Origin: an uncultured Erysipelotrichaceae bacterium
GTDB taxonomy: Bacteria; Bacillota_I; Bacilli_A; Erysipelotrichales; Erysipelotrichaceae
NCBI GenBank assembly: GCA_934725085.1
Contig: CAKVAL010000018.1
Span: forward strand, 1-34,407
Direction: 5' to 3'
DNA length: 34,407 nucleotides
The position numbers were made by a program, and so were the translations under genes. A model generated the notes under the pieces. That model was not told the origin of the DNA. It did no database searches and saw only the letters and a list, made by a program, of their open reading frames with translations. Positions 1 through 6,111 of this stretch are shown in pieces; position 1 is the first letter of the stretch; each line of letters begins with the position of its first letter.

Positions 1-8
1 TAAAAAGA

Positions 9-39
9 AAACCATAGATTTTTAAAGTTTCTATGGTTT
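9..39 (-). terminator. Rho-independent terminator of the iolB-like gene
   Basis: A 10-bp perfect stem (AAACCATAGA at 9-18, TCTATGGTTT at 30-39) is followed on the minus strand by TTCTTTTTA, the usual shape of an intrinsic terminator. A second, shorter hairpin with a GAAA tetraloop on the minus strand (76-91, stem AGGAGC/GCTCCT) lies just behind the stop codon of the minus-strand gene but has no T-run. Confidence 0.7.
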
Positions 40-96
40 ATCTTAAATATTTTGTCATATTAACTTAATGACATTAGGAGCTTTCGCTCCTTTATC

Positions 97-882
97 TTAT
101 TTATTAGGCCAAATCTTGCAATTAGGATCTAGAAGCCATTCATGTTCTTTCACATTTTCAGCGCCAGTCCATGGATTGTCTTCGAAATGTCTAATTACCC
201 AGAAGTAATTCATGGCATATCCTGGTGCAGTTACTTGAGGGTGTGCTAATTTTTCTGTTACGCAGATATAACTACGATCTTTGATTTCATATACATTATG
301 ACCATAGAAGCTAGCACCAAAGCCTTCTGGTCTATTGAAACGATAGTAGTATAGTTCTGGTTGATCATGCAAGTGTGGAATGAATGTTGACCACTTGCCA
401 GGGTAGTTAACAGTTTCGCCAAATGCCAAGTTGCTATTAGGGTTAATCTTATAGTCAACCATTGTTCTTACGTTTCTTGTAGCACAATCGTTCCATTGTC
501 CAGCTCCTCTATCAACAACGATGACATTATCCTTTGTGAATAATGTTGTATCGTATGTCTTATCATTTTCAGTCATGATTAATAGATATTCGCTGTCTTC
601 GTTCACTTTAACTTCAACTTTAACTTTAGCTGGGAATAATAATCCAACTGGAGCATCATCAAAGACGTTTCCTCTTGTGATTGTTTCTTCTTTTCCTTCA
701 TAGTTTAATGTTAAGTTTCCTTCTTGAAGAAGAATCAATGTTTCCTTATCTTCGCTATAGTATTCTTTGGTACTTCCTTTCTTTGGACGTACAAGATATG
801 AATATAGCATCATATCAGGATAATGATCACTTCTGTTAGTTAATTCAACGATTTCATCGTTGCTAGTAATGTAATTCATCAT
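97..882 (-). CDS. IolB-like 5-deoxy-glucuronate isomerase family protein (KduI/IolB cupin)
   Basis: A 261-residue cytoplasmic bicupin of the KduI/IolB family. IolB turns 5-deoxy-D-glucuronate into 2-deoxy-5-keto-D-gluconate in inositol breakdown, and the related KduI isomerises deoxy-hexuloseuronates. The second cupin keeps the expected metal ligands H170, H172, E176 and H214 (PHLHDQPE, then AHPQV), followed by an IolB-like tail (APGY ... RHFEDNPW). The length is normal for IolB. The start has a good site (AGAAGG) 7-10 bases upstream. The gene diverges from a PTS-aldolase operon and about half of its residues over the second cupin match the C-terminal domain of the kinase fusion at 6112-8223. 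No other iol gene (iolC, D, E, G) is nearby, so the true substrate is probably not from inositol; a hexuronate or deoxyuronate is more likely. The family call is firm, the substrate is open. Confidence 0.85.
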   Translation of the reverse strand: MMNYITSNDEIVELTNRSDHYPDMMLYSYLVRPKKGSTKEYYSEDKETLILLQEGNLTLNYEGKEETITRGNVFDDAPVGLLFPAKVKVEVKVNEDSEYLLIMTENDKTYDTTLFTKDNVIVVDRGAGQWNDCATRNVRTMVDYKINPNSNLAFGETVNYPGKWSTFIPHLHDQPELYYYRFNRPEGFGASFYGHNVYEIKDRSYICVTEKLAHPQVTAPGYAMNYFWVIRHFEDNPWTGAENVKEHEWLLDPNCKIWPNK

Positions 883-902
883 AGATATTTCCTTCTTTCG
901 AA

Positions 903-962
903 TTTATTATACAAAAAAATGTACGAAATATTTTGACAATATACATTTTTTTGTATTACAAT
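903..962. promoter_or_regulatory. Divergent promoter region with two TACA-N6-TGTA operators
   Basis: For the plus strand, TTGACA (933-938) and TACAAT (957-962) are 18 bases apart, a good sigma-A promoter for the PTS operon. For the minus strand a TATAAT box lies at 906-911. Two copies of one dyad, TACAAAAAAATGTA (910-923) and its exact reverse complement (942-955), sit beside or between these boxes, where a bound repressor would block both promoters. The same TACA-N6-TGTA dyad recurs at 6066-6083. The repressor is not identified. Confidence 0.65.
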
Positions 963-1013
963 AGGCTTAGTTGATGTAAGGGATTACATCAAACATGAAA
1001 AAGAGGTTATAAG

Positions 1014-1547
1014 ATGAACTTAAGAGAGATATTAAATGAAGACATTATTGATCTAGAAGTTGAGGGTACTACAAAAGATGAAGTGCTTCACAACATGGCT
1101 ACATTATTACTTAATAATGGTTATATCAATGATGTTGAACAATTTGTAAAAGATATATATGTTCGTGAGGCTGAAGGTCCTACTGGTATGGGTTCTTCAA
1201 TTTCTATCCCTCATGGAAAATCAGAAGCAGTTAAGAAGATTGGTATTTGTATTGGTAAGACTAAAAACGATATCAAATGGGAAACTGCAATGACTGATTC
1301 AGGTTTCCAAGATACAAGATTAATTTTCTTATTCTGTGTATCTGCTGATACAGAATTCGCTACAAATCATATGTTGTTGTTGAGTGAATTGGCTGGAAAG
1401 CTTGGAAATGAAGCAAGAGTCGCAAAGCTAGCTGAGGCTAAGACAAAAGAAGAAGTAGTTAATTTAATTCTTTGCGATGACAGCGAACTAGATTCTTCAA
1501 ACGTTAAGAGTGATGAAGAAATCGTTGACTTAGATATAGACTTCTAA
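1014..1547 (+). CDS. PTS fructose-family EIIA component
   Basis: A 177-residue phosphocarrier domain of the fructose/mannitol EIIA family. It takes phosphate from HPr and hands it to EIIB. The active-site histidine is H67 in SIPHGKS, and the region around GPTGMGSSISIPH is the family signature. The domain ends near residue 150; residues about 155-177 form an acidic tail ending in DLDIDF that is also found, nearly unchanged, at the end of the EIIC protein of this operon. It is the first gene of IIA-IIB-IIC-aldolase, with a ribosome site AGAGG. Transcription probably starts from the promoter at 933-962. The transported sugar cannot be read from the sequence. Confidence 0.92.
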   Translation: MNLREILNEDIIDLEVEGTTKDEVLHNMATLLLNNGYINDVEQFVKDIYVREAEGPTGMGSSISIPHGKSEAVKKIGICIGKTKNDIKWETAMTDSGFQDTRLIFLFCVSADTEFATNHMLLLSELAGKLGNEARVAKLAEAKTKEEVVNLILCDDSELDSSNVKSDEEIVDLDIDF

Positions 1548-1598
1548 TTAGTTATTAGAGTTTATATATAGCTATTAAACAAGAAAGGAGATCTATTT

Positions 1599-1910
1599 AT
1601 GAAAATTGTTGGTGTTACAGCATGTACTGCTGGAATTGCTCACACTTACATTGTTGCGGAAAAGATTGAAAATGCTGCAAAGGAAGCTGGTCATGAAGTT
1701 AAGATTGAAACTCAAGGTACAATTGGTGTTCAAAATCAATTAACTCCAGAAGAAATCGCAGCTGCTGATGTAGTTATCTTTGCCCATGACATTGCAATTA
1801 GAGACAAAGACAGATTCGATGGTAAGCGTATTGTTGATATTCCTATTTCAACTGCTATGAAGAGTCCTAAATCACTTATCGCTACTATTGAGAAAAAATT
1901 AGGTAAATAA
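1599..1910 (+). CDS. PTS fructose-family EIIB component
   Basis: A 103-residue EIIB of the fructose family. It accepts phosphate on Cys9 (VTACTAGIAHTYIVAE; the family usually reads CPTGIAHT, so the residue after Cys is Thr here instead of Pro) and passes it to the incoming sugar at EIIC. It is a complete single domain with a strong AAAGGAG site upstream. It lies 51 bases behind EIIA and 23 before EIIC, so the three are one transcription unit. EIIB and EIIC are separate proteins, unlike the fused FruA. Confidence 0.93.
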   Translation: MKIVGVTACTAGIAHTYIVAEKIENAAKEAGHEVKIETQGTIGVQNQLTPEEIAAADVVIFAHDIAIRDKDRFDGKRIVDIPISTAMKSPKSLIATIEKKLGK

Positions 1911-1933
1911 AAAATAAGGGGAGAAAATTTATT

Positions 1934-3040
1934 ATGAAATTAACTGATGTTAAGAAGCACATAATGACTGGTATTTCATTCTTGATTCCAATGGTTGTTA
2001 TGGCTGGTATCATGGGTGCTATTCAAAAGGCATTCTCTTGGTCAGGTGTTCCACTATCTGATCCAATTATCGCTGGATTAAATTATTCAGGTTACTCAAT
2101 CACTAAGTTAAGCGACTATATGCATATGCTTGGTGAAATGAATGGTATGGGCTTCAACTGGGCTTATGCATTCTTATGTGCTGGTATTGCGTTCTCTATT
2201 TCTGATAGACCTGGTATTGTTCCTGGTTTCGCAATTGGTTATTTCGCTGGTGGACCTACAAAGACAGGTTTCGTTGGTGCTATGTTGATGGGCTTTGTTG
2301 TTGGTTACTTAGTTCAATGGATGAAGACTTGGAAGATGCCTAAGGCTCTTGCTGGATTAATGCCAGTATTAATCATTCCAGTTCTTGCTACTGCAATTGC
2401 TACATTCTTGTTCTTCGGTATCTTAATGAAACCAATTTCAACTGTAATGTTAGCTATCCAAAACTGGATTGTTGGTCTAGGTGAAGGTTCTCTATTTGTT
2501 TGTGGTGCTGTTATCGGTGCTTGTATGGGCTTCGATATGGGTGGTCCTATCAACAAGACTGCTTCTATGGCTGCAAATGCTTTATATGCTGATATTCCAG
2601 ATGGTATTGGTGGTTGTGCTGAAACTGCTAAGATTATCGGTGGTATGACTCCAGCTGTTGGTGTTGGTCTTGCTGCCATCTTCGCTCCTAAGAAGTTCAC
2701 TGCTGCTCAAAAGAATACTGCTTATACTGCTATCCCTATGGGCTTATGTTTCATCACTGAAGGTGTATTACCTTTCGCTGCTGATGACCCACTAAGATTC
2801 ATCCCATGTTCAATGATTGGTTCTGCTGTTGCTTCTGGTTTAGCTATGGCTTGGGGTATTAACACTCCTGCTGCTCATGGTGGTATCCTAGTTGCTCCAT
2901 TATCAAATAACATTGGTATGTGGATTGTTGCTCTTGTTATCGGTTCTGTAATTACTGGTGTTCTATACGCAGTATTTAAGAAGATGCCTGAAGAAGAAGA
3001 GACTGAAGAAGAAATCACTGAATTAGATATCGATTTATAA
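1934..3040 (+). CDS. PTS fructose-family EIIC permease
   Basis: A 368-residue membrane permease of the fructose EIIC family, with about nine or ten hydrophobic segments. Family landmarks are visible: PGIVPGFAIGYFAGG, GFVVGYLVQW, the conserved GGPINKTASMAANAL segment near residue 205, and AAHGGILVAPL near the end. It moves the sugar while EIIB phosphorylates it. The C-terminus is a charged cytoplasmic tail of many Glu residues ending in ELDIDL, echoing the tail of EIIA. The ribosome site is AGGGGAG. The sugar is unknown; the linked class II aldolase suggests the product is, or becomes, a ketose phosphate. Confidence 0.92.
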   Translation: MKLTDVKKHIMTGISFLIPMVVMAGIMGAIQKAFSWSGVPLSDPIIAGLNYSGYSITKLSDYMHMLGEMNGMGFNWAYAFLCAGIAFSISDRPGIVPGFAIGYFAGGPTKTGFVGAMLMGFVVGYLVQWMKTWKMPKALAGLMPVLIIPVLATAIATFLFFGILMKPISTVMLAIQNWIVGLGEGSLFVCGAVIGACMGFDMGGPINKTASMAANALYADIPDGIGGCAETAKIIGGMTPAVGVGLAAIFAPKKFTAAQKNTAYTAIPMGLCFITEGVLPFAADDPLRFIPCSMIGSAVASGLAMAWGINTPAAHGGILVAPLSNNIGMWIVALVIGSVITGVLYAVFKKMPEEEETEEEITELDIDL

Positions 3041-3080
3041 TTCTAAAAATAAACTAAATAGAAGGAAGGTTTAATTAGCT

Positions 3081-3965
3081 ATGTATGTAAATATGAAGTA
3101 TATTCTTGATGCTGCTAATAGAGATGGTTATGCTGTAATGGCAGTTAACAGTGTCAATATGGAAATGGCTAGAGCTGTAATTGAAGCTGCTGAAGAAGAA
3201 CATTCTCCAATCATCGTTCAATTTGGTTGTGGTCAAATGAAAAAGTTAGCGCATCCAGATCAAATGGTTCCAATGATTAAGGCTATGGCAGAAAAGGCTA
3301 CTGTTCCTGTTTGCTTAAACTTAGACCATGGACCAAGTTTTGAAGCTGAAGTTGATGCTATTCAAAGAGGCTTCTCAAATGTAATGATTGATGCTTCTTC
3401 ATTACCTTATGAAGAAAACGTAAGACGTACAAGACAAGTAGTTGATCTTGCTCATGGCAAGGGCATCTCTGTAGAAGCAGAATTAGGTCATGTAGGCCAA
3501 GCTGCTGATGGTGATGGTAAGACTGCTGATATGTATACAAACGTTGAACAAGCAGTACAATTTGTTAAGGATACAGGTGTTGATGCTTTAGCAGTTGCTA
3601 TTGGTACAGCACATGGTAAATATCCTGCTGGATATGTTCCAGTATTAGACTTTGGCCGTCTAAAAGAACTTAAGGAAGCATTAAAGATGCCACTAGTTCT
3701 TCATGGTGGTTCTGGATCAGGTGAGGAAAACATTCGTAAGGCAGTTGCTAATGGCATAAATAAGATCAACGTATGTACAGATGCTTTCCACGCTGCTGAA
3801 GTAGCTATGAAGGCTGCTTGGGAAGAAAATCCAAGTCTAAACTATATGGAAATCTGCGCTGTAGCTGAAGCTGCTGTAAAACAATTTGTTAAGGATTACA
3901 TTCGTGTAATTGGCTCTAACAATCGTTATACATTTGAAGTAGCTGATAATGGTAGTAAAGAATAA
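3081..3965 (+). CDS. Class II fructose/tagatose/ketose-bisphosphate aldolase family protein
   Basis: A 294-residue zinc-dependent aldolase of the FbaA/GatY/KbaY/IolJ family, which splits ketose phosphates into dihydroxyacetone phosphate and an aldehyde. Key residues are present: catalytic D82 and metal-binding H83 (NLDHGPSFE), E134 (VEAELGHVG), H178 (GTAHGKYP) and H208 (LHGGSGS). The length fits the GatY/IolJ branch. It is the last gene of the PTS operon, 40 bases behind EIIC with an AAGGAAGG site. Because two IolB-like domains and a sugar-acid kinase are encoded nearby, an IolJ-like role (cleaving a 6-phospho-5-keto-aldonate) is as likely as a role on the PTS product. Sequence alone does not decide this. 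Confidence 0.88.
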   Translation: MYVNMKYILDAANRDGYAVMAVNSVNMEMARAVIEAAEEEHSPIIVQFGCGQMKKLAHPDQMVPMIKAMAEKATVPVCLNLDHGPSFEAEVDAIQRGFSNVMIDASSLPYEENVRRTRQVVDLAHGKGISVEAELGHVGQAADGDGKTADMYTNVEQAVQFVKDTGVDALAVAIGTAHGKYPAGYVPVLDFGRLKELKEALKMPLVLHGGSGSGEENIRKAVANGINKINVCTDAFHAAEVAMKAAWEENPSLNYMEICAVAEAAVKQFVKDYIRVIGSNNRYTFEVADNGSKE

Positions 3966-3983
3966 TTTCTAACTCAATCAATG

Positions 3984-4013
3984 GAGGGGCAGTAATGTCC
4001 CTCTTTTATTTAT
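3984..4013 (+). terminator. Hairpin with T-rich tail between aldolase and MFS genes
   Basis: GAGGG (3984-3988) pairs with CCCTC (3999-4003) and is followed by TTTTATTTATT. It can act as a terminator or attenuator for the PTS-aldolase operon. The left arm is also the ribosome site (GGAGGGG, 3983-3989) of a ten-codon open frame at 3995-4027, so the hairpin would hide that site. Confidence 0.55.
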
Positions 4014-4027
4014 TATGGATATTTTAA
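3995..4027 (+). CDS. Possible ten-codon leader peptide overlapping the MFS start
   Basis: ATG at 3995 lies five bases behind a strong GGAGGGG and opens a frame reading MSLFYLLWIF, stopping at 4025-4027. It runs across the MFS start codon at 4015 in another frame. The MFS gene itself has no ribosome site, so translation could be coupled by restart after this short frame. No known family; a hypothesis based only on the layout. Confidence 0.3.
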   Translation: MSLFYLLWIF

Positions 4028-5232
4028 AGAAAAAGAATCGTATATATTTAAAAATAATAATCACTCTATGCTTTTTATCTTCAGCAGGAGTTGGCATCAC
4101 ATCAAATTCAGTTGGTGTTTTTTATAATTATGTTGCCTCAGACTTAAATATTTTAAGAGGAACCTACATTATTCACAATACTATCGCAACCTTTGCTCTT
4201 GCGATTGTTGCTTTGTTTGTGCCTAAATGGTTAAACTCAAATAATTATCGTAAATTAATTATAGGTGCTGGATTATTAAGTTCGATAAGTGCCTATCTAA
4301 TGAGTTTTCAATCCAATATAATAATGTTTTATATTTTGGGCTTATTAAGAGGCTGTGGTAATGCTTTTTTCGCTTTTGTTGTTATATCAATCATAATAAA
4401 CAATTGGTTTAATAAGAACCATGGGCTTATCACATCAATTATCTTTGGATTCTCAGGTATTTCGGGAGCTATTTTTTCTCCATTATTTTTAAATGTAATC
4501 GAAACATATGGTTGGCGTATTGGCTATAAAGCGATGGGTATATCAATATTATTATCATTTATTCCTTTCATTGTAATGAAGTATCCTTTAAATCCTAAGG
4601 ATATAGATTTACAGCCATATGGTGGTGAAATTAATAAGGAAGAAACTAAACTTATATCTAATAAAATTGATCCCTTGTTGTTTGTTTATGTTGGAATATT
4701 TGCGACCCTTATTCACTTTGCGGCAGGCAATATGCAACATTTAAGCGCGATTGCCTTATCTCGAAACTATGCTTTAAATATTGTTTCCTTGTTTGTTTCT
4801 TTATCGATGGTGGGTAATGTAACGTTTAAATTTATTACTGGTGAAATTGCAGATAAAAAGGGAGCTATTTTTTCAAATATCTCCATGTTGATAGTTACAT
4901 TAATAGGCAATTGTTTATTACTATTTATTAATAATTCTTTATTAAATGTTAGTGGAACATTATTGTTTGGAGCGGTTTTTGCGGAAACAGCTGTTGGCTT
5001 AACCTTATTGACAAAAGAAGTATTTGGAATTGCAAATTATAATAAAACCTACCCAATATATGCCTTACTTGGTAATGCCTCATATGCTATTTCTACATCT
5101 GTGTATGGTTATTTATATGACTTTAGTAAATCATATGATTTGGGTTTGATTATTGGCTTAATGCTTATTATCTTGTGTATAGTAACCGTAATTATTAGCA
5201 TAAGAAGGTTAAATAAAATGTCACAATTGTGA
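4015..5232 (+). CDS. Major facilitator superfamily transporter
   Basis: A 405-residue membrane protein with about 12 hydrophobic helices and the two-halves layout of MFS carriers. The segment GLLRGCGNAFFAFVV and the loop NNWFNKNHG after helix 4 resemble the oxalate/formate antiporter-like branch, and the ADKKGA loop resembles the MFS cytoplasmic signature of the second half. Its place between the PTS-aldolase operon and a KduD-like gene suggests uptake of a sugar acid such as a hexuronate, which would need a non-PTS carrier. The start at 4015 has no ribosome site of its own; a terminator-like hairpin and a ten-codon frame precede it. The stop codon lies in a 30-bp palindrome shared with the convergent neighbour. 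The substrate is unknown. Confidence 0.82.
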   Translation: MDILKKKNRIYLKIIITLCFLSSAGVGITSNSVGVFYNYVASDLNILRGTYIIHNTIATFALAIVALFVPKWLNSNNYRKLIIGAGLLSSISAYLMSFQSNIIMFYILGLLRGCGNAFFAFVVISIIINNWFNKNHGLITSIIFGFSGISGAIFSPLFLNVIETYGWRIGYKAMGISILLSFIPFIVMKYPLNPKDIDLQPYGGEINKEETKLISNKIDPLLFVYVGIFATLIHFAAGNMQHLSAIALSRNYALNIVSLFVSLSMVGNVTFKFITGEIADKKGAIFSNISMLIVTLIGNCLLLFINNSLLNVSGTLLFGAVFAETAVGLTLLTKEVFGIANYNKTYPIYALLGNASYAISTSVYGYLYDFSKSYDLGLIIGLMLIILCIVTVIISIRRLNKMSQL

Positions 5233-5241
5233 CATTTTATT
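5212..5241. terminator. 30-bp perfect palindrome, likely bidirectional terminator
   Basis: Bases 5212-5241 are a perfect inverted repeat centred on AATT (5225-5228), with core ATGTCACAATTGTGACAT flanked by A/T arms. It contains the stop codons of both convergent genes (TGA at 5230-5232, TAA at 5237-5239 on the minus strand). The A/T arms give a T-run on either strand, so it can end both transcripts. It also looks like a dyad operator; its position between two gene ends favours the terminator reading. Confidence 0.65.
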
Positions 5242-6040
5242 GAGGTTGTTTACCAATATATGCCAAGATACCACCATCTACATAAAGAATATGTCCATTG
5301 ACAAAGTCAGAAGCATCACTGGCAAGAAAGACTGCAGGACCCATTAAATCCTCGGGAGTACCCCATCTACCTGCAGGAGTCTTTGAAATAATGAAATTAT
5401 CAAATGGTTGTCTTTCTCCATTTGGTAGTCTTCTAGTTAATGGTTCTGTTAATGGTGTGATGATATATCCAGGCCCAATACCGTTACATTGGATATTAGC
5501 TTCACCATATTCGGAACAAATATTACGTGTTAACATCTTAAGACCACCCTTAGCAGCTGCATAAGCACTAACAGTTTCTCTACCTAGTTCTGACATCATT
5601 GAACAAATATTAATAATCTTACCATGACCTTTTTCAATCATACCTGGAATTACAGCCTTAGATACGATAAAAGGACTTACTAAATCAGTGTTAATTACTG
5701 TTTGAAAATCTTCTAAAGTAGTTTCAGTCATTGGCTTACGAATATTGATACCTGCATTATTAACTAAGATATCTATAACTCCAACTTCTTCATTAATCTT
5801 TTTTACTAATTCATTAACCTCATTTTCTTTAGTTACATCACAAACATAACCATAAGCTTTAACTCCTTCATTTTCAAATTTCTTTAAAGCCTTATTTACT
5901 TTTTCTACACTTCTTTGATTAAAACAAACTTTAGCTCCAGCCTTATATAGGGCACATGTGATACCAAAGCCGATACCACTGCCTCCTCCTGTTACTAGGG
6001 CTACTTTGCCTTCTAATGAAAAACTCTTTAAGTCAAACAT
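5237..6040 (-). CDS. KduD-like short-chain dehydrogenase (2-deoxy-D-gluconate 3-dehydrogenase / gluconate 5-dehydrogenase group)
   Basis: A 267-residue classical SDR. The NAD(P)-binding motif is T17-G-G-G-S-G-I-G24, NNAG lies at 94-97, and the catalytic set is S147, Y160 and K164 (YAAAK). Segments such as NICSMMSELGRETVSAYAAAKGGLKMLTRN are close to the KduD/gluconate 5-dehydrogenase group, which interconverts keto- and hydroxy-sugar acids, for example 2,5-diketo-3-deoxygluconate and KDG or 5-ketogluconate and gluconate. A strong GGGAGG precedes the start. It diverges from the kinase-IolB fusion and shares the dyad operator at 6066-6083. In this setting it should reduce or oxidise the same keto-acid pool handled by the IolB-like enzymes. 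The exact substrate is not determined by the motifs. Confidence 0.82.
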   Translation of the reverse strand: MFDLKSFSLEGKVALVTGGGSGIGFGITCALYKAGAKVCFNQRSVEKVNKALKKFENEGVKAYGYVCDVTKENEVNELVKKINEEVGVIDILVNNAGINIRKPMTETTLEDFQTVINTDLVSPFIVSKAVIPGMIEKGHGKIINICSMMSELGRETVSAYAAAKGGLKMLTRNICSEYGEANIQCNGIGPGYIITPLTEPLTRRLPNGERQPFDNFIISKTPAGRWGTPEDLMGPAVFLASDASDFVNGHILYVDGGILAYIGKQPQ

Positions 6041-6065
6041 TTTATTAATCCTCCCACAATATAAT

Positions 6066-6083
6066 TATACAAAATTATGTATA
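6066..6083. promoter_or_regulatory. Dyad operator TATACA-N6-TGTATA
   Basis: TATACAAAATTATGTATA is an 18-bp imperfect palindrome (perfect 6-bp arms) between the KduD-like gene and the kinase-IolB fusion. It matches the TACA-N6-TGTA core at 910-923 and 942-955. On the minus strand the arm overlaps a TATAAT box (TTTGTATAAT), the same overlap as at the first locus. Confidence 0.55.
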
Positions 6084-6096
6084 TTATGTTTAAAAA

Positions 6097-6111
6097 TGAT
6101 ATCATTTAAGT
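6097..6111 (+). promoter_or_regulatory. Extended -10 box directly before the fusion gene (leaderless start)
   Basis: TGATATCAT (6097-6105) fits TGnTATnnT and ends six bases before the ATG at 6112, so transcription would start at or next to the start codon. No ribosome binding site is present. The box lies inside a 14-bp palindrome (6094-6107). No convincing -35 box is seen. Confidence 0.45.

Noticed and set aside
521..703. Short open frames opposite the iolB-like gene and similar frames across the window
   Set aside because: They lack ribosome sites and recognisable protein features and lie inside well-supported genes on the other strand or frame.
97..882. Calling the gene iolB of an inositol pathway
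   Set aside because: No iolA, C, D, E or G homologue is in the window, and a second IolB-like domain is fused to a non-IolC kinase.
1014..3040. Naming the PTS as the fructose system (fruA/fruB)
   Set aside because: The subunits are separate, no 1-phosphofructokinase is present and the neighbours point to sugar acids or ketose phosphates, so only the family can be named.
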